Assembly (NCBI RefSeq): GCF_000312665.1
Contig: NZ_HF536772.1
Location: forward strand, 1,889,975-1,953,974
Origin: Rhizobium mesoamericanum STM3625
GTDB taxonomy: Bacteria; Pseudomonadota; Alphaproteobacteria; Rhizobiales; Rhizobiaceae
DNA: 64,000 nt
Reading direction: 5' to 3'
Positions 55,712 to 64,000 of this stretch are shown here, piece by piece. A model generated the notes under the pieces. It had not been told where the DNA came from, did no database searches, and was given only the letters and a program-made list of their open reading frames with translations. Numbering within the stretch: position 1 is the first letter of the stretch; each line of letters begins with the position of its first letter. The position numbers were made by a program, and so were the translations under genes.

Positions 55712-55952
55712 GTTAGGATCGAGTGGCGGTGTGGCAAGCCTATCAGAGGCGCTGTCCAGAAGACCGGAGTGCGAGATCGCTGCCTCGGGCCGCCACCGGT
55801 AGCTAATTGATCACAGGAATCCCGGATTTCACGGACAGTCGCCATAGCTGGGCGACGCCTTCGCCATGGGCCGAAGCCATGCCGGACGGTAAGCTCGTTG
55901 ATGCAGCAACCACCAGAGCATCGGTCGTGGCCAAATCGTCGGATTGAGCGAC

Positions 55953-57245
55953 CTAGTTCAGGGCGGTCTGCCGGGGTTCGCCGCTCACCCTCGAACGTCG
56001 CGTCACCCCGGCTGCGTCGCGATCGAGAGCGAAATCATCGAACCAGTCCCGGTATCCTCCGCCAATCATTGCGCCGATAACCTGCGCAGCGAGATAAGAG
56101 AAGGTGATACCGTTGCCGCCGTAGCCGCAAGCGGCATAGACCTGTGGCATCGAGGGAACCGGACCGATTAGCGGCAGCCCGTCCGACGTTTCGCCGAAGG
56201 TGCCGCACCACGCCGTCGCGACACGTGTGTCGGCCCGTGACCAGAGCCGCTTCATCTTCTCCCGGATTGCCATGACCTTCTCGGCAAGCTTTGCGTCGCG
56301 GGCGGCAGGATCGATGGTGTCGTCATCCTCACCGCCGGCGATGATCCGTCCGTCCGTCGTTGTGCGCATATAGAGGTAGGGGTGGCTGTCTTCCCAGATC
56401 AGCACCTGATCGCGCCAGAGCGCGGCCGGATCCTGCGGGACTGTTGCCAGTGCCCAACTCGATGTTGTTCGATGCAGTTTCGGCATCTCGATCCCTGGCA
56501 TCACATAGCCGGTGGCCAGCACCGCCGTTTTCGCATCGATTACGAACGATCCATCGGTCTCCGCCGATACAGATCCGCCTTCGCTATGGAGCCTGGTGAC
56601 GGAAGCGCCGATAAGACGTGCACCGTGCTTCACCGCAATGTCCAGCAGCCCCCAGGTCAGGAGCAACGGATCTGCTTCCGCAGAGCCGCGGGAGAGGATG
56701 GCCGCATCGCGATCGAGTTCGAACTCGGTGAAGAGATCGCAATGCTCGAGATAACGGCTGGGCAGACCGGCCCGGCGACGAAGCTCGACCTCTCGAAGAA
56801 GATCGCCCGCGCCCTCCTGGTTGCTGGTCAGCAACAGCGATTGCCGTGGCAGCAGATTGCAGGCAATGCGGTTTGCGACGATCAGCTTGGAGAGGCCTGC
56901 GACCGAGGCTGCACTCCGCCTGTAGATCCCGACGGCGCGGTCGAACCCGTAGAAATGCTCAAGTTCGCCGAGCGTTCGGTCCGTCTCCCATTGAAGCATG
57001 GCCGTGCTCGCCCCCGTGCTGCCAAGGCCAGGCGTTTGGCGGTCGACGATCACCACGGAAAGCCCGCGTTCGGAAAGGAGCTGGCCGATCAGCGCACCGG
57101 TAATCCCGCCGCCGATGATCATCGCGTCGACCTTGAGATTGTCCTGAAGTGGCTGGTAGGCGGGTTTCGTTCCGGCGTGGCTCCAGGCGGAGGCGCCGCT
57201 CTTCAGCCGGTTCTGGCTGGACTCTGCAAGATCGATTTCGGCCAT
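55953..57245 (-). CDS. FAD-dependent oxidoreductase (DAO family)
   Basis: 430 residues. The FAD-binding fold is IIGGGITGALIGQLLSERG with an acidic strand end (IVDR). DAO-family markers are STGASTAMLQWETD and the later PQVYAACGYGGNGITFSY. It probably oxidises an amino acid or amine in the cytosol; the substrate is not clear. The AI-2E gene starts upstream and runs the same way with a 19-bp gap, so the two may be one operon. Confidence 0.88.
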   Translation of the reverse strand: MAEIDLAESSQNRLKSGASAWSHAGTKPAYQPLQDNLKVDAMIIGGGITGALIGQLLSERGLSVVIVDRQTPGLGSTGASTAMLQWETDRTLGELEHFYGFDRAVGIYRRSAASVAGLSKLIVANRIACNLLPRQSLLLTSNQEGAGDLLREVELRRRAGLPSRYLEHCDLFTEFELDRDAAILSRGSAEADPLLLTWGLLDIAVKHGARLIGASVTRLHSEGGSVSAETDGSFVIDAKTAVLATGYVMPGIEMPKLHRTTSSWALATVPQDPAALWRDQVLIWEDSHPYLYMRTTTDGRIIAGGEDDDTIDPAARDAKLAEKVMAIREKMKRLWSRADTRVATAWCGTFGETSDGLPLIGPVPSMPQVYAACGYGGNGITFSYLAAQVIGAMIGGGYRDWFDDFALDRDAAGVTRRSRVSGEPRQTALN

Positions 57246-57264
57246 CTGACGCGTCTTACCTCAA

Positions 57265-58431
57265 TTATTTCGGCAATTGCGGCTGTATTTTCTCTTCGAT
57301 GAAAAGTTCATCGATGATGGTCATGACAATCAGCGATAGTGGTAGGGCAAGCATAGCACCAACCGCGCCCCACATCCAAGTCCAGAACAGAATCGCCAGA
57401 AACACGATGAAAGGGTTGATTTCCAAGCGCTTGCCCATGACAGCCGGGAAGATTAGGTTCTCCATGACGAGGTGGACGATGAAGAAGGCCGCGGCCGGCG
57501 CTAGACCCATCACGAGGCCGTCATGCGTGAGAATGCCTGCGATTGCGACGGCCAGCGTCATGGAAGCAATGCCGAGATAGGGTATGAAGCTCGAAAGAAA
57601 GGCAAAGAAGCCCCAGAGCACCGGTGCCGAAAGACCGCCGAAATAGGCGATCACCATCATCATCACACCGAGGCATGCATAGATCAACGAAGCCGTTGCA
57701 AAGTAGAAGCCGAGAACCTGTTCGACGCCGTTGATTACCCGGATCGCGGTAAGCCGCTCTGAGCGCGTCCTGAAGACCATGATGATCGATCTACGCAGGC
57801 TGACGCGTCCGGCAAGGAAGAGCAGCAGCGCGGCGAAGAAAATCAGCGCCTGGACAAGGGCAGGGGTCAGATTGGCGCTGATGAGATGCAGCACGTTTCC
57901 GGTATTTTCGAGGAGCTTTTCGCTCGACATCGAGCCGCCCTGGAAGGTCTCGGGCGTAATGTGCAGCCACCTGATCCGCTCGAGATAGGGCATAATCCGG
58001 TTGAAGGTCTTCTCGACAAAGGCCGGACCCTCATTGGCAAGGGTTGCCAGCGGTCCGGCAAGCGAATTGGCGACGAAGACGATCACCAGCGCGACGCTGG
58101 TCGACAGGATGACGGCGTTGGTGATGCGCGGCACGCCAAGCTTGCTGAGTTTCTCGGCGAGCAGACCGAGGATCATGCCGACGACGACAGCAAGCGTCAC
58201 CGGGACGAGAATGAGCGACATCATGTAGATAGCCGAAAGAGCCAGCACCGCAAAGATACCGATGACTGCCCAGGCCATGGTGATATCAAGCCCGTCTTTT
58301 TCGACGCGGCGCGTCGGCGCCTGCGGCATCTCCTCCGTGTCTTGGCTCAGTTTTTCAGCCCATGCACTGACAGGGCGTTCGCCCATCGAGATCTTGCTGG
58401 CCTGTTTGCGGATGCCGTTGGCAATTCCCAT
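57265..58431 (-). CDS. AI-2E family transporter
   Basis: 388 residues with 7-8 membrane helices and a soluble loop (about 130-210). Typical blocks are FFAFLSSFIPYLGIASMTLA and LVMENLIFPAVMGKRLEINP, then FLAILFWTWMWGAVGAMLAL. These proteins include TqsA and ion exchangers; autoinducer-2 export is named from one member only. It is upstream of the FAD oxidoreductase gene and about 70 bp from the VOC gene. Confidence 0.92.
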   Translation of the reverse strand: MGIANGIRKQASKISMGERPVSAWAEKLSQDTEEMPQAPTRRVEKDGLDITMAWAVIGIFAVLALSAIYMMSLILVPVTLAVVVGMILGLLAEKLSKLGVPRITNAVILSTSVALVIVFVANSLAGPLATLANEGPAFVEKTFNRIMPYLERIRWLHITPETFQGGSMSSEKLLENTGNVLHLISANLTPALVQALIFFAALLLFLAGRVSLRRSIIMVFRTRSERLTAIRVINGVEQVLGFYFATASLIYACLGVMMMVIAYFGGLSAPVLWGFFAFLSSFIPYLGIASMTLAVAIAGILTHDGLVMGLAPAAAFFIVHLVMENLIFPAVMGKRLEINPFIVFLAILFWTWMWGAVGAMLALPLSLIVMTIIDELFIEEKIQPQLPK

Positions 58432-58499
58432 CGCTGGTTCCCGGAAGCCCTATGCTTCGCGACGGAAACGCATCGAAACGCCTTCAGGTTCCTGAGGGG

Positions 58500-59363
58500 T
58501 CAGGCAGCGAGCGTCAGCCCGATGCCCCAGGGATCGTGCAGGAAGACGCCACCATTGCGCCTTTCGCTCTTGATCTCGAGTTCATCGAGCTTGGCGACGG
58601 CTTTGTCGAGCGAAACCTTGTCGTTGAAGCGAAGCGTGTAGTCCGAGAGGCCGGTCATGCCGTCCGCGCGGGTTCCGGCGCCGCGGCTGTTCCAGATGTT
58701 GGCGGCGACATGATGATGGTAGCCGCCGGTCGCAAAGAAGCTGGCGCCTGGACGTTGCGCCATCAGCTTCAGGCCGAGCACATCGCGATAGAAGGCATCG
58801 GCCTCCGGGATATTGCCGACCTGCAGGTGGATGTGGCCGATGGCCGTGCCGTCGGCCATGCCGGCCCAGGCATCGTCAGGCGCGACGCTGTTGTAGAGCG
58901 ACTGGAGATCGAGGCGAAGCGTCGCCATTTCCACTTGGCCGTCTTGATGGAATTTCCATTGCTCGTGCGGACGGTCGGCATAGATCTCGATACCGTTGCC
59001 TTCCGGATCGGAGAGATAGATCGCTTCGCTGACGAGGTGATCGGAAGCGCCATCCAGGACGACGTTGTTGTGTGCGGCGTGGCGCAGCCAGCGGGCAAGC
59101 TCCGTGCGGCTCGGCATCAGGAAGGCCGTGTGGAAGAGGCCGGCGGCATCGCGGGGTGCGACGCGGACATGCTTGCCTGTCGTTAGGCTTAAAAGCGGCG
59201 TGCCATCGACGCCGAGAACCTCGCCGCTGGCGCTTTTCTCGATGACACCAAGGCCAAGCATGGACTGATAGAAGCTGGAAACCAGCGGCAAGTCGGTGAC
59301 GACGAGATGCGACTGGTCGACATAGGCAGGGCGCGTCAAAGCGTAAGAGGTTTCAGTGGTCAT
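58500..59363 (-). CDS. VOC family protein, catechol 2,3-dioxygenase-like
   Basis: 287 residues from the ATG at 59363 with AGGAG upstream; the in-frame extension to 59519 is not needed. Two VOC modules: residues about 13-133 (YVDQSHLVVTDLPLVSSFYQ, then SDPEGNGIEIYAD) and about 165-285 (IGHIHLQVGNIPEADAFYRD, GYHHHVAANIWNSRG). Two His and a Glu can hold Fe. This is CatE-like extradiol dioxygenase, though many such proteins have other small substrates. Single gene. Confidence 0.88.
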   Translation of the reverse strand: MTTETSYALTRPAYVDQSHLVVTDLPLVSSFYQSMLGLGVIEKSASGEVLGVDGTPLLSLTTGKHVRVAPRDAAGLFHTAFLMPSRTELARWLRHAAHNNVVLDGASDHLVSEAIYLSDPEGNGIEIYADRPHEQWKFHQDGQVEMATLRLDLQSLYNSVAPDDAWAGMADGTAIGHIHLQVGNIPEADAFYRDVLGLKLMAQRPGASFFATGGYHHHVAANIWNSRGAGTRADGMTGLSDYTLRFNDKVSLDKAVAKLDELEIKSERRNGGVFLHDPWGIGLTLAA

Positions 59364-59579
59364 TCGTCTTTCTCCTGCCACGGATGGGAAAGGCTTACCG
59401 GCGATGGCGGCGAAGGCGCCGCCCGTAGCCAATACCAAGGAATTTTCGCCGATCCAATATGCCTCAGAGGTCCTTGGTTGCTGTACTTGATCCTTATATG
59501 ACCCATTCCGATTGTTCACAGAAGGCCAGTTTTTGGCGATTCAGCGTTCGGCGATTGTTGACGATAATCTGAGCCGATC

Positions 59580-59593
59580 TTGATCTTGATCAA
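59580..59593. promoter_or_regulatory. FNR/FixK-type box (anaerobox)
   Basis: TTGATCTTGATCAA is a perfect TTGAT-N4-ATCAA site, centred 70 nt before the stress-protein ATG. In rhizobia such sites are bound by FixK or FnrN under low oxygen, which would place a class II start site near 59628. Confidence 0.85.
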
Positions 59594-59656
59594 AGCGCCT
59601 TATTTATCTCCTGAGAAGATGTGGGCAGTTAGAAACGGCGCCGCTGGAGGGCCTGA

Positions 59657-60073
59657 ATGTATAAGAAAATCATCGTTCCGATCGAAATAGGCGCATTGGA
59701 CCGTGGTGAAAAGGCCTTCCGCAAAGCATCTACGCTTCTTGATACCGGAGGTGAGATTGTTTTGCTCAATGTAGTCGAAGAGGTGCCCACCTATGTTGCA
59801 ATCGATCTGCCGGCCGAGCTGTTGCAGAACGCGGCCAACGACGCCGAGGAAAAACTCGGAAGGCTGATCCGCACCTGTGGCATACCGGCAATGATCGAGA
59901 TTGGTCACGGCCGCCCAGCTCATAGCATCCTCGCCGCCGCAGAAGCGCATGGTGCGGATCTCGTCATAATCGCTTCACATACCCCCGACTTCAGCAACTA
60001 CTTCATCGGCGCCACCGCCGACCGTGTCGTCAGGCATGCCAAATGCTCGGTGCTGGTCGATAGGCAGCGCTAA
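59657..60073 (+). CDS. Universal stress protein (UspA family)
   Basis: 138 residues. MYKKIIVPIEIGALDRGEKAF starts the fold; the ATP-binding form GHGRPAHSILAAAEAHGADLVIIASH, then FIGATADRVVRHAKCSVLVDR ends it, fitting the G-2x-G-9x-G(S/T) site only in part. It should act under low oxygen given the FixK box upstream. The DksA/TraR-like gene follows after 36 bp, likely in the same transcript. Confidence 0.92.
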   Translation: MYKKIIVPIEIGALDRGEKAFRKASTLLDTGGEIVLLNVVEEVPTYVAIDLPAELLQNAANDAEEKLGRLIRTCGIPAMIEIGHGRPAHSILAAAEAHGADLVIIASHTPDFSNYFIGATADRVVRHAKCSVLVDRQR

Positions 60074-60109
60074 GAAGAACAACGGCAAAGGACCGATGGA
60101 GGAACATCC

Positions 60110-60427
60110 ATGACCGACATGCAGACCTATGAGAAGATTCTGCGCGACCGGCAGCGCGAGCTGGAATCACGGTTGAGCCGCATCGACGTCGATCTCGGGC
60201 GCACCAAGGAGCAGGACAGCGACGATCGCGCGACCGAGAGCGAGAACGATGAAGTGCTCGAGGGACTAGGCCAGGCCGGCCAGGAAGAACTGCGCGCCAT
60301 CGGCGCCGCCCTCGACCGGATCGCGAAGGGCACGTACGGCACCTGCGTTCGCTGCGGCGAGCCGATCTCCGAGGAGCGCCTTGGTGCCGTTCCTTATGCA
60401 CCCCTTTGCGAGGATTGCATGGGTTGA
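60110..60427 (+). CDS. TraR/DksA-type zinc-finger protein
   Basis: 105 residues. An N-terminal coiled-coil (KILRDRQRELESRLSRIDVDLG) and the C-terminal four-Cys zinc finger CVRCGEP...CEDC are as in the DksA/TraR family. The acidic tip (DDRATESENDEV) and short coil suggest a DksA-like secondary-channel binder of RNA polymerase. It lies behind the stress gene with no terminator between, so low oxygen may switch it on too. Confidence 0.9.
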   Translation: MTDMQTYEKILRDRQRELESRLSRIDVDLGRTKEQDSDDRATESENDEVLEGLGQAGQEELRAIGAALDRIAKGTYGTCVRCGEPISEERLGAVPYAPLCEDCMG

Positions 60428-60610
60428 TTTGTTTGTCATGTTTCAAGGGTCGCCGCTTTCAGGGCTACCCTCTTGCTTTGCGTCCATTTATCTCCATGCG
60501 CAAAAATCGGGTCCATATCTCACGAAGATTTAATGGTCCGCCATCTCTGTTGTGTTGCCTGCCCACCGGTTCGGTGCGACGATCGGGTGGAAAGGTGAGG
60601 GGTCCCCGGC

Positions 60611-61279
60611 ATGACAGAGTTCAACGGTATTCGCTGGGCTTACGACAAATATGAGCTGATCGCCGATGGCGTCGTGCACGGCATCGGGCTTGCTTTCGCG
60701 CTGATCGGTGCGACCGTCCTGATCTTTTATGCCACGCTTTGGAGTTCCTATGGCGAACTCGCCGCTGCCTGGATCTATAGTATCGGGCTGGTGCTGACGA
60801 TCGGAATCTCCTTCTCCTATAACGCCTGGCCGGTTTCGCGGACGAAGTGGTTCCTTCGCCGTCTCGATCATTCCTCGATCTTCATCCTGATCGCCGCCAC
60901 TTATACGCCCTTCCTCGAGCGCGGTGCCGACAACCCGCTACTGTTATCCATGCTGATCGGCATCTGGGCGATCGCGGCGCTCGGCATCTTCTTGAAATGC
61001 GCCTTTCCGGGCCGCTATGACAAGCTTGCTATCCTTCTCTATCTCGGCATGGGGTGGAGCGGCATCCTGGTTGCCGGGCCCGTGGCGGAACGCATTCCCT
61101 TTGTATCAATGCTGCTGATCCTTGTCGGGGGTGTCATATATTCTCTAGGCGTCATCTTTCACGTGTGGGAGAAGCTGCGCTTTCAGAATGCCATCTGGCA
61201 CGGTTTCGTGGTGGCCGCGGCAGCCGTGCACTATTCGGCGGTACTCACCTGCTTCAGCATGGCGAACGCTGGTCTCTGA
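60611..61279 (+). CDS. Hemolysin III / PAQR family membrane protein
   Basis: 222 residues, seven membrane helices. YELIADGVVHGIGLAFALIG has the first metal-type His; NAWPVSRTKWFLRRLDHSSIFILIAATYTP (its start) and IFHVWEKLRFQNAIWHGFVVAA carry the others, as in YqfA/PAQR. Function in bacteria is unsettled; hydrolase or membrane homeostasis is proposed. It sits 184 bp after the zinc-finger gene. Confidence 0.92.
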   Translation: MTEFNGIRWAYDKYELIADGVVHGIGLAFALIGATVLIFYATLWSSYGELAAAWIYSIGLVLTIGISFSYNAWPVSRTKWFLRRLDHSSIFILIAATYTPFLERGADNPLLLSMLIGIWAIAALGIFLKCAFPGRYDKLAILLYLGMGWSGILVAGPVAERIPFVSMLLILVGGVIYSLGVIFHVWEKLRFQNAIWHGFVVAAAAVHYSAVLTCFSMANAGL

Positions 61280-61435
61280 TCATCACGTTCAGCCGAAGCT
61301 TGCATGGCTATTGTCCATGGCGCCGTGATTACCCACCTTGGCGCGGACAGTCGCTCCTGCGCTCGATCTAGCTGGTTTACAATGCTGAATGCCGGGCGTA
61401 TGCCGCTCCGGAACCGAACTGAAACTGGACCTGAT

Positions 61436-61942
61436 ATGACTGACGCCGTTCTCGTGCGCGATGCCATCGAAACCGATCTGCCGGCGATCCGCGATATCTA
61501 CAATGACGCTGTCGAGCACACGACTGCGATATGGAACGATACGCTGGTTGATCTCGACAACCGTATCGAATGGTTCAGGGCTAGGAAGACAAAGGGCTTC
61601 CCGGTCATCGTTGCTGAGAAGGATGGCAAGATTGCAGGCTATGCCTCCTACGGCGACTGGCGGGCCTTTGATGGCTACCGCCACACGGTCGAACACTCGG
61701 TCTACGTCGACAAGGAGTGCCGTGGCGCGGGCATCGGTGAATTGCTGATGCGGGCTCTGATCTTGCGAGCCGCCCAGGCCAACATCCACGTCATGATCGC
61801 CGGCATCGAGGCCGCAAATACGGCGTCCATCAAACTCCATGAAAAGCTTGGCTTCCGCGTCACGGGAACCTTCCTGGAAGTCGGTACCAAGTTTGGCCGT
61901 TGGCTGGATCTGACCTGCATGGAGCTTAGGGTCACGAAGTGA
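61436..61942 (+). CDS. GNAT acetyltransferase, phosphinothricin-acetyltransferase-like
   Basis: 168 residues from the ATG at 61436. VRDAIETDLPAIRDIYNDAV starts it. The acyl-CoA loop lies in CRGAGIGELLMRALI. YASYGDWRAFDGYRHTVEHSVYV is typical of the Pat/MddA group, which acetylates phosphinothricin or methionine sulfoximine. Its stop overlaps the start of the P-loop gene by 4 bp (GTGA), so the two are coupled. Confidence 0.9.
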   Translation: MTDAVLVRDAIETDLPAIRDIYNDAVEHTTAIWNDTLVDLDNRIEWFRARKTKGFPVIVAEKDGKIAGYASYGDWRAFDGYRHTVEHSVYVDKECRGAGIGELLMRALILRAAQANIHVMIAGIEAANTASIKLHEKLGFRVTGTFLEVGTKFGRWLDLTCMELRVTK

Positions 61943-62439
61943 GCCTCATCGTTCTCACCGGCGCTTCCGGATCGGGCAAAACGGCGATCTCCAAGGCGGT
62001 TGCTGCCCGCTTCGCGGGTGTGATCGACGTCTACCATTTCGATGACATCGGTGTTCCACCGCTCTCTAGGATGGCTGCAGACTACGGCTCGCCGGCCGGC
62101 TGGCAGCGCGCCATGACCTTCAAGTGGTTTGAGCGCCTCGCGCAGGCGCAGCACGCTGGCCGCAATCAGCTACTCGAAGGCCAGATGCGCCTTGCCTTTC
62201 TGGAAGAAGCGGCAGCAGCAACAGGCATCGCCTATTTGCCGCTGCTGGCCGATTGTGATGACGAAACACGAAGGCATCGCCTGGCGATCGAGCGCCGCCA
62301 ACCAGAGCTTGCCAACGCCGAAATGATGATGTGGGCGTCCTTCCTGCGCCGCGAGGCCGTGGCGAAGAAATGCGCGATACTCGACACGTCTCGCTTGTCA
62401 CTGGATGAAAGCGTTCGCGCGGTCTCTGAGCGCTTCTGA
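61939..62439 (+). CDS. P-loop nucleoside/shikimate kinase-like protein
   Basis: 166 residues from GTG 61939. Walker A is LTGASGSGKTAISKAVAARF at the very N-terminus. DDIGVPPLSRM and the later DETRRHRLAIERRQPELA provide a kinase-like lid with Arg residues. This suggests a small-molecule phosphotransferase; no substrate is known. It is coupled to the GNAT gene by the 4-bp overlap and converges on msrB. Confidence 0.8.
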   Translation: MSLIVLTGASGSGKTAISKAVAARFAGVIDVYHFDDIGVPPLSRMAADYGSPAGWQRAMTFKWFERLAQAQHAGRNQLLEGQMRLAFLEEAAAATGIAYLPLLADCDDETRRHRLAIERRQPELANAEMMMWASFLRREAVAKKCAILDTSRLSLDESVRAVSERF

Positions 62440-62471
62440 AGGTATTTCCGAACTGGTCCGTGGGCCAAGCG

Positions 62472-62882
62472 CTACTCTTCAGGCTCGAACACCATTGCGT
62501 GGCCGTTGATGCAATAGCGCAGACCGGTCGGCGGCGGGCCGTCGGGAAAGACATGGCCAAGATGGGCATCGCACGTGCCGCAGCGGATTTCCGTGCGGAT
62601 CATGCCGTAGGTTGTATCGCGATGTTCGGTCACCGCGTCGGGCGAGACCGCTTCAAAATAGCTCGGCCATCCGCAACCGGCATCAAACTTCGTATCCGAG
62701 CGAAACAGCGGCGAGTTGCAACCGACGCAGCGATAGAGCCCGGTTTCGAACGAATCCCAATAGGGTCCTGTGAAGGCACGCTCGGTGCCGTGCTGCCGGG
62801 TGATCCGGTATTGCTCGGGGGTTAGCTGTTTTTTCCATTCCGCGTCGGTCTTGTGAACTTTGGCGATTGTCGTATCGGCCAT
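62472..62882 (-). CDS. msrB: Peptide-methionine (R)-S-oxide reductase
   Basis: 136 residues from ATG 62882 with AAGGA upstream. Zinc pairs are CVGC and CGTC. The active site is [11 protein letters not shown], with its Cys near residue 126, and the family stretch is GCGWPSYF. It reduces the R epimer of methionine sulfoxide in proteins. It is a separate gene from any msrA. Confidence 0.95.
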   Translation of the reverse strand: MADTTIAKVHKTDAEWKKQLTPEQYRITRQHGTERAFTGPYWDSFETGLYRCVGCNSPLFRSDTKFDAGCGWPSYFEAVSPDAVTEHRDTTYGMIRTEIRCGTCDAHLGHVFPDGPPPTGLRYCINGHAMVFEPEE

Positions 62883-63249
62883 GGCTTGTTCCTTTCGCGT
62901 CGGGGCGGCATTGATTTTCGACAGCAATGTGGTGTGGAAAGCCATATCGATCAAGGGACACGGAGCTCGTCGACGCAGCATCCCGTCCGGCAAAAACTGC
63001 GATCCCTAAGAAGGCAGATCGCCGCGCAGGCCTAAAGCGCACACCACCTCGGTTGGTATCGCTTCAACGAACGCCTCGAAGGTGCCGCGGCACGTCACGG
63101 ACCCGAAACAACCGTTCCCTGTGATTTTCTGCTGTTGCCGGTTGCTCTTGGTCGAACAAGACTTGTGACAGCGCGCTTGTTCTCGTACACCTGACGGGAC
63201 TTCCGGCTTTGGCCGGCTCCACGAAGCGTCGCCAGCAGAGGAGGGGCAT
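62883..63249. other. Divergent intergenic region between msrB and mrpA
   Basis: 367 bp. No ORF is convincing. It must hold promoters for both neighbours. A GGAGGGG ribosome site at about 63239-63245 precedes mrpA. I see no clear palindrome or riboswitch. Confidence 0.4.
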
Positions 63250-64000
63250 ATGGCCGGTGTCACGGCTTTGACATTTGCGGCCTTGTGTATGCCACTTCTC
63301 GGCGCCGTCCTCGCTCCCTTTCTCGTTCGCGTCCTTGGTGCCAATGCTGCGTGGCCGCTCTCGCTCGCACCTCTCCTGGCCTTTGCGCACTTCGCCAGCC
63401 TGCTGCCAGCGATCTCAGATGGCGAGGTGATTACCGGCGGCTATGCCTGGGTGCCGAGCTTCGACCTCCGTTTTTCCTGGCTGCTCGACGGCCTTTCAGT
63501 GACGTTCGCGCTGCTGATTACCGGGATCGGCGTGCTGATCGTGCTCTATTCCGGTGGATACCTGAAGGGGCATCCAAATCAGGGGCGTTTCTTCTCCTTT
63601 ATCTTCCTGTTCATGGGAGCCATGCTCGGCATCGTCGTATCTGACAGCCTGCTGATGCTCGTTGTCTTCTGGGAACTAACGTCGATCACGTCCTTCTTGC
63701 TGATCGGGTTCGACCATGAGCGCGAGGCTGCCCGTCGCGCGGCCTTGCAGGCGCTCGTCGTCACAGGCGGCGGCGGCCTTCTGCTGCTAGCCGGCCTCCT
63801 CCTGATCTGGAGCACGACGAACGCCACCGACCTGTCGACGCTGCTGCAGGCCGGGGACCTCTTGCGCGCCAATCCATACTACCTGCCGATCCTGATCCTC
63901 ATCCTCGGCGGTGCATTCACCAAATCGGCGCAGTTTCCGTTTCACTTCTGGCTGCCGAACGCAATGGAGGCGCCGACGCCGGTCTCCGCCTACCTGCATT
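63250..64000 (+). CDS. mrpA: Na+(K+)/H+ antiporter subunit A (MrpA/PhaA), 5' part
   Basis: The gene runs off the window; 250 residues are visible. It starts at ATG 63250 ([20 protein letters not shown]). [40 protein letters not shown] and [20 protein letters not shown] are the proton-channel core shared with NuoL, and PTPVSAYLH continues it. MrpA/PhaA is the large subunit of a multi-protein antiporter for Na/K homeostasis and alkaline pH. The other subunits should follow downstream. Rhizobial copies are also known as pha. Confidence 0.93.
   Translation, partial: MAGVTALTFAALCMPLLGAVLAPFLVRVLGANAAWPLSLAPLLAFAHFASLLPAISDGEVITGGYAWVPSFDLRFSWLLDGLSVTFALLITGIGVLIVLYSGGYLKGHPNQGRFFSFIFLFMGAMLGIVVSDSLLMLVVFWELTSITSFLLIGFDHEREAARRAALQALVVTGGGGLLLLAGLLLIWSTTNATDLSTLLQAGDLLRANPYYLPILILILGGAFTKSAQFPFHFWLPNAMEAPTPVSAYLH

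Overview
The window is a high-GC stretch of an alphaproteobacterial genome, most likely from the Rhizobiaceae (Rhizobium / Ensifer / Agrobacterium group). The reasons are the dmeR-dmeF cobalt/nickel efflux pair, an Mrp/Pha-type antiporter subunit A, a membrane PQQ glucose dehydrogenase, a consensus FNR/FixK box, and many rhizobial-style small conserved proteins. No rRNA, tRNA, CRISPR array, phage or intact insertion sequence was seen. This is chromosome-like housekeeping and accessory DNA, about 60 genes on both strands, mostly short operons.

Layout. 1-10.9 kb: a type I secretion and adhesin locus. It holds the C-terminal 1000 residues of a large Ca-binding RTX protein with a type I secretion target domain, a membrane protein with a degenerate GGDEF domain, a TolC / ABC / HlyD operon ending in a ribbon-helix-helix plus PAS-like gene, and a convergent LapG-type cysteine protease. 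11-18 kb: a periplasmic-binding-like lipoprotein, an ABC-F ATPase, a PhnA-like small protein, a HerA-like ATPase, a DUF2780 protein behind a perfect 16-bp palindrome, and small lipoproteins. 18.6-28.4 kb: zwf, a tam-like methyltransferase, two cupin genes (one frameshifted), a zinc alcohol dehydrogenase, a branched-chain aminotransferase, an MdtG-like exporter overlapping a PEBP protein, an AraC regulator and a frameshifted SnoaL-like gene.

28.6-38 kb: a Cys-rich secreted protein with an OmpA protein, a winged-helix/TPR membrane regulator, an SRPBCC protein, a poorly coding 0.7 kb block, DUF2277, a coiled-coil gene with an in-frame amber codon, Fe-type sodB, a metallophosphatase and small proteins. 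38-45 kb: a WYL regulator with a LysE exporter, two c-type cytochromes, a PfpI protein, a GNAT protein, dmeR-dmeF with a clear operator, and a Tat-exported class A beta-lactamase. 45-64 kb: a decayed gene, gcd, selO, a DHA2 drug exporter, DUF1697 and oligopeptidase B (both with TTG starts), DUF930, a polysaccharide deacetylase, an FAD oxidoreductase, an AI-2E-family transporter, a VOC dioxygenase-like protein, a universal stress protein behind a perfect FNR/FixK box, a DksA/TraR zinc-finger protein, hemolysin III, a GNAT/P-loop pair, msrB and the start of mrpA.

The most unusual part is the first 11 kb. It resembles a LapA/LapBCE/LapG biofilm-adhesin system but without a recognisable LapD, and it carries a predicted DNA-binding protein as the last gene of the secretion operon. 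A second theme is single-lesion genes: two 1-nt frameshifts, one amber codon and one more decayed remnant lie among intact neighbours.
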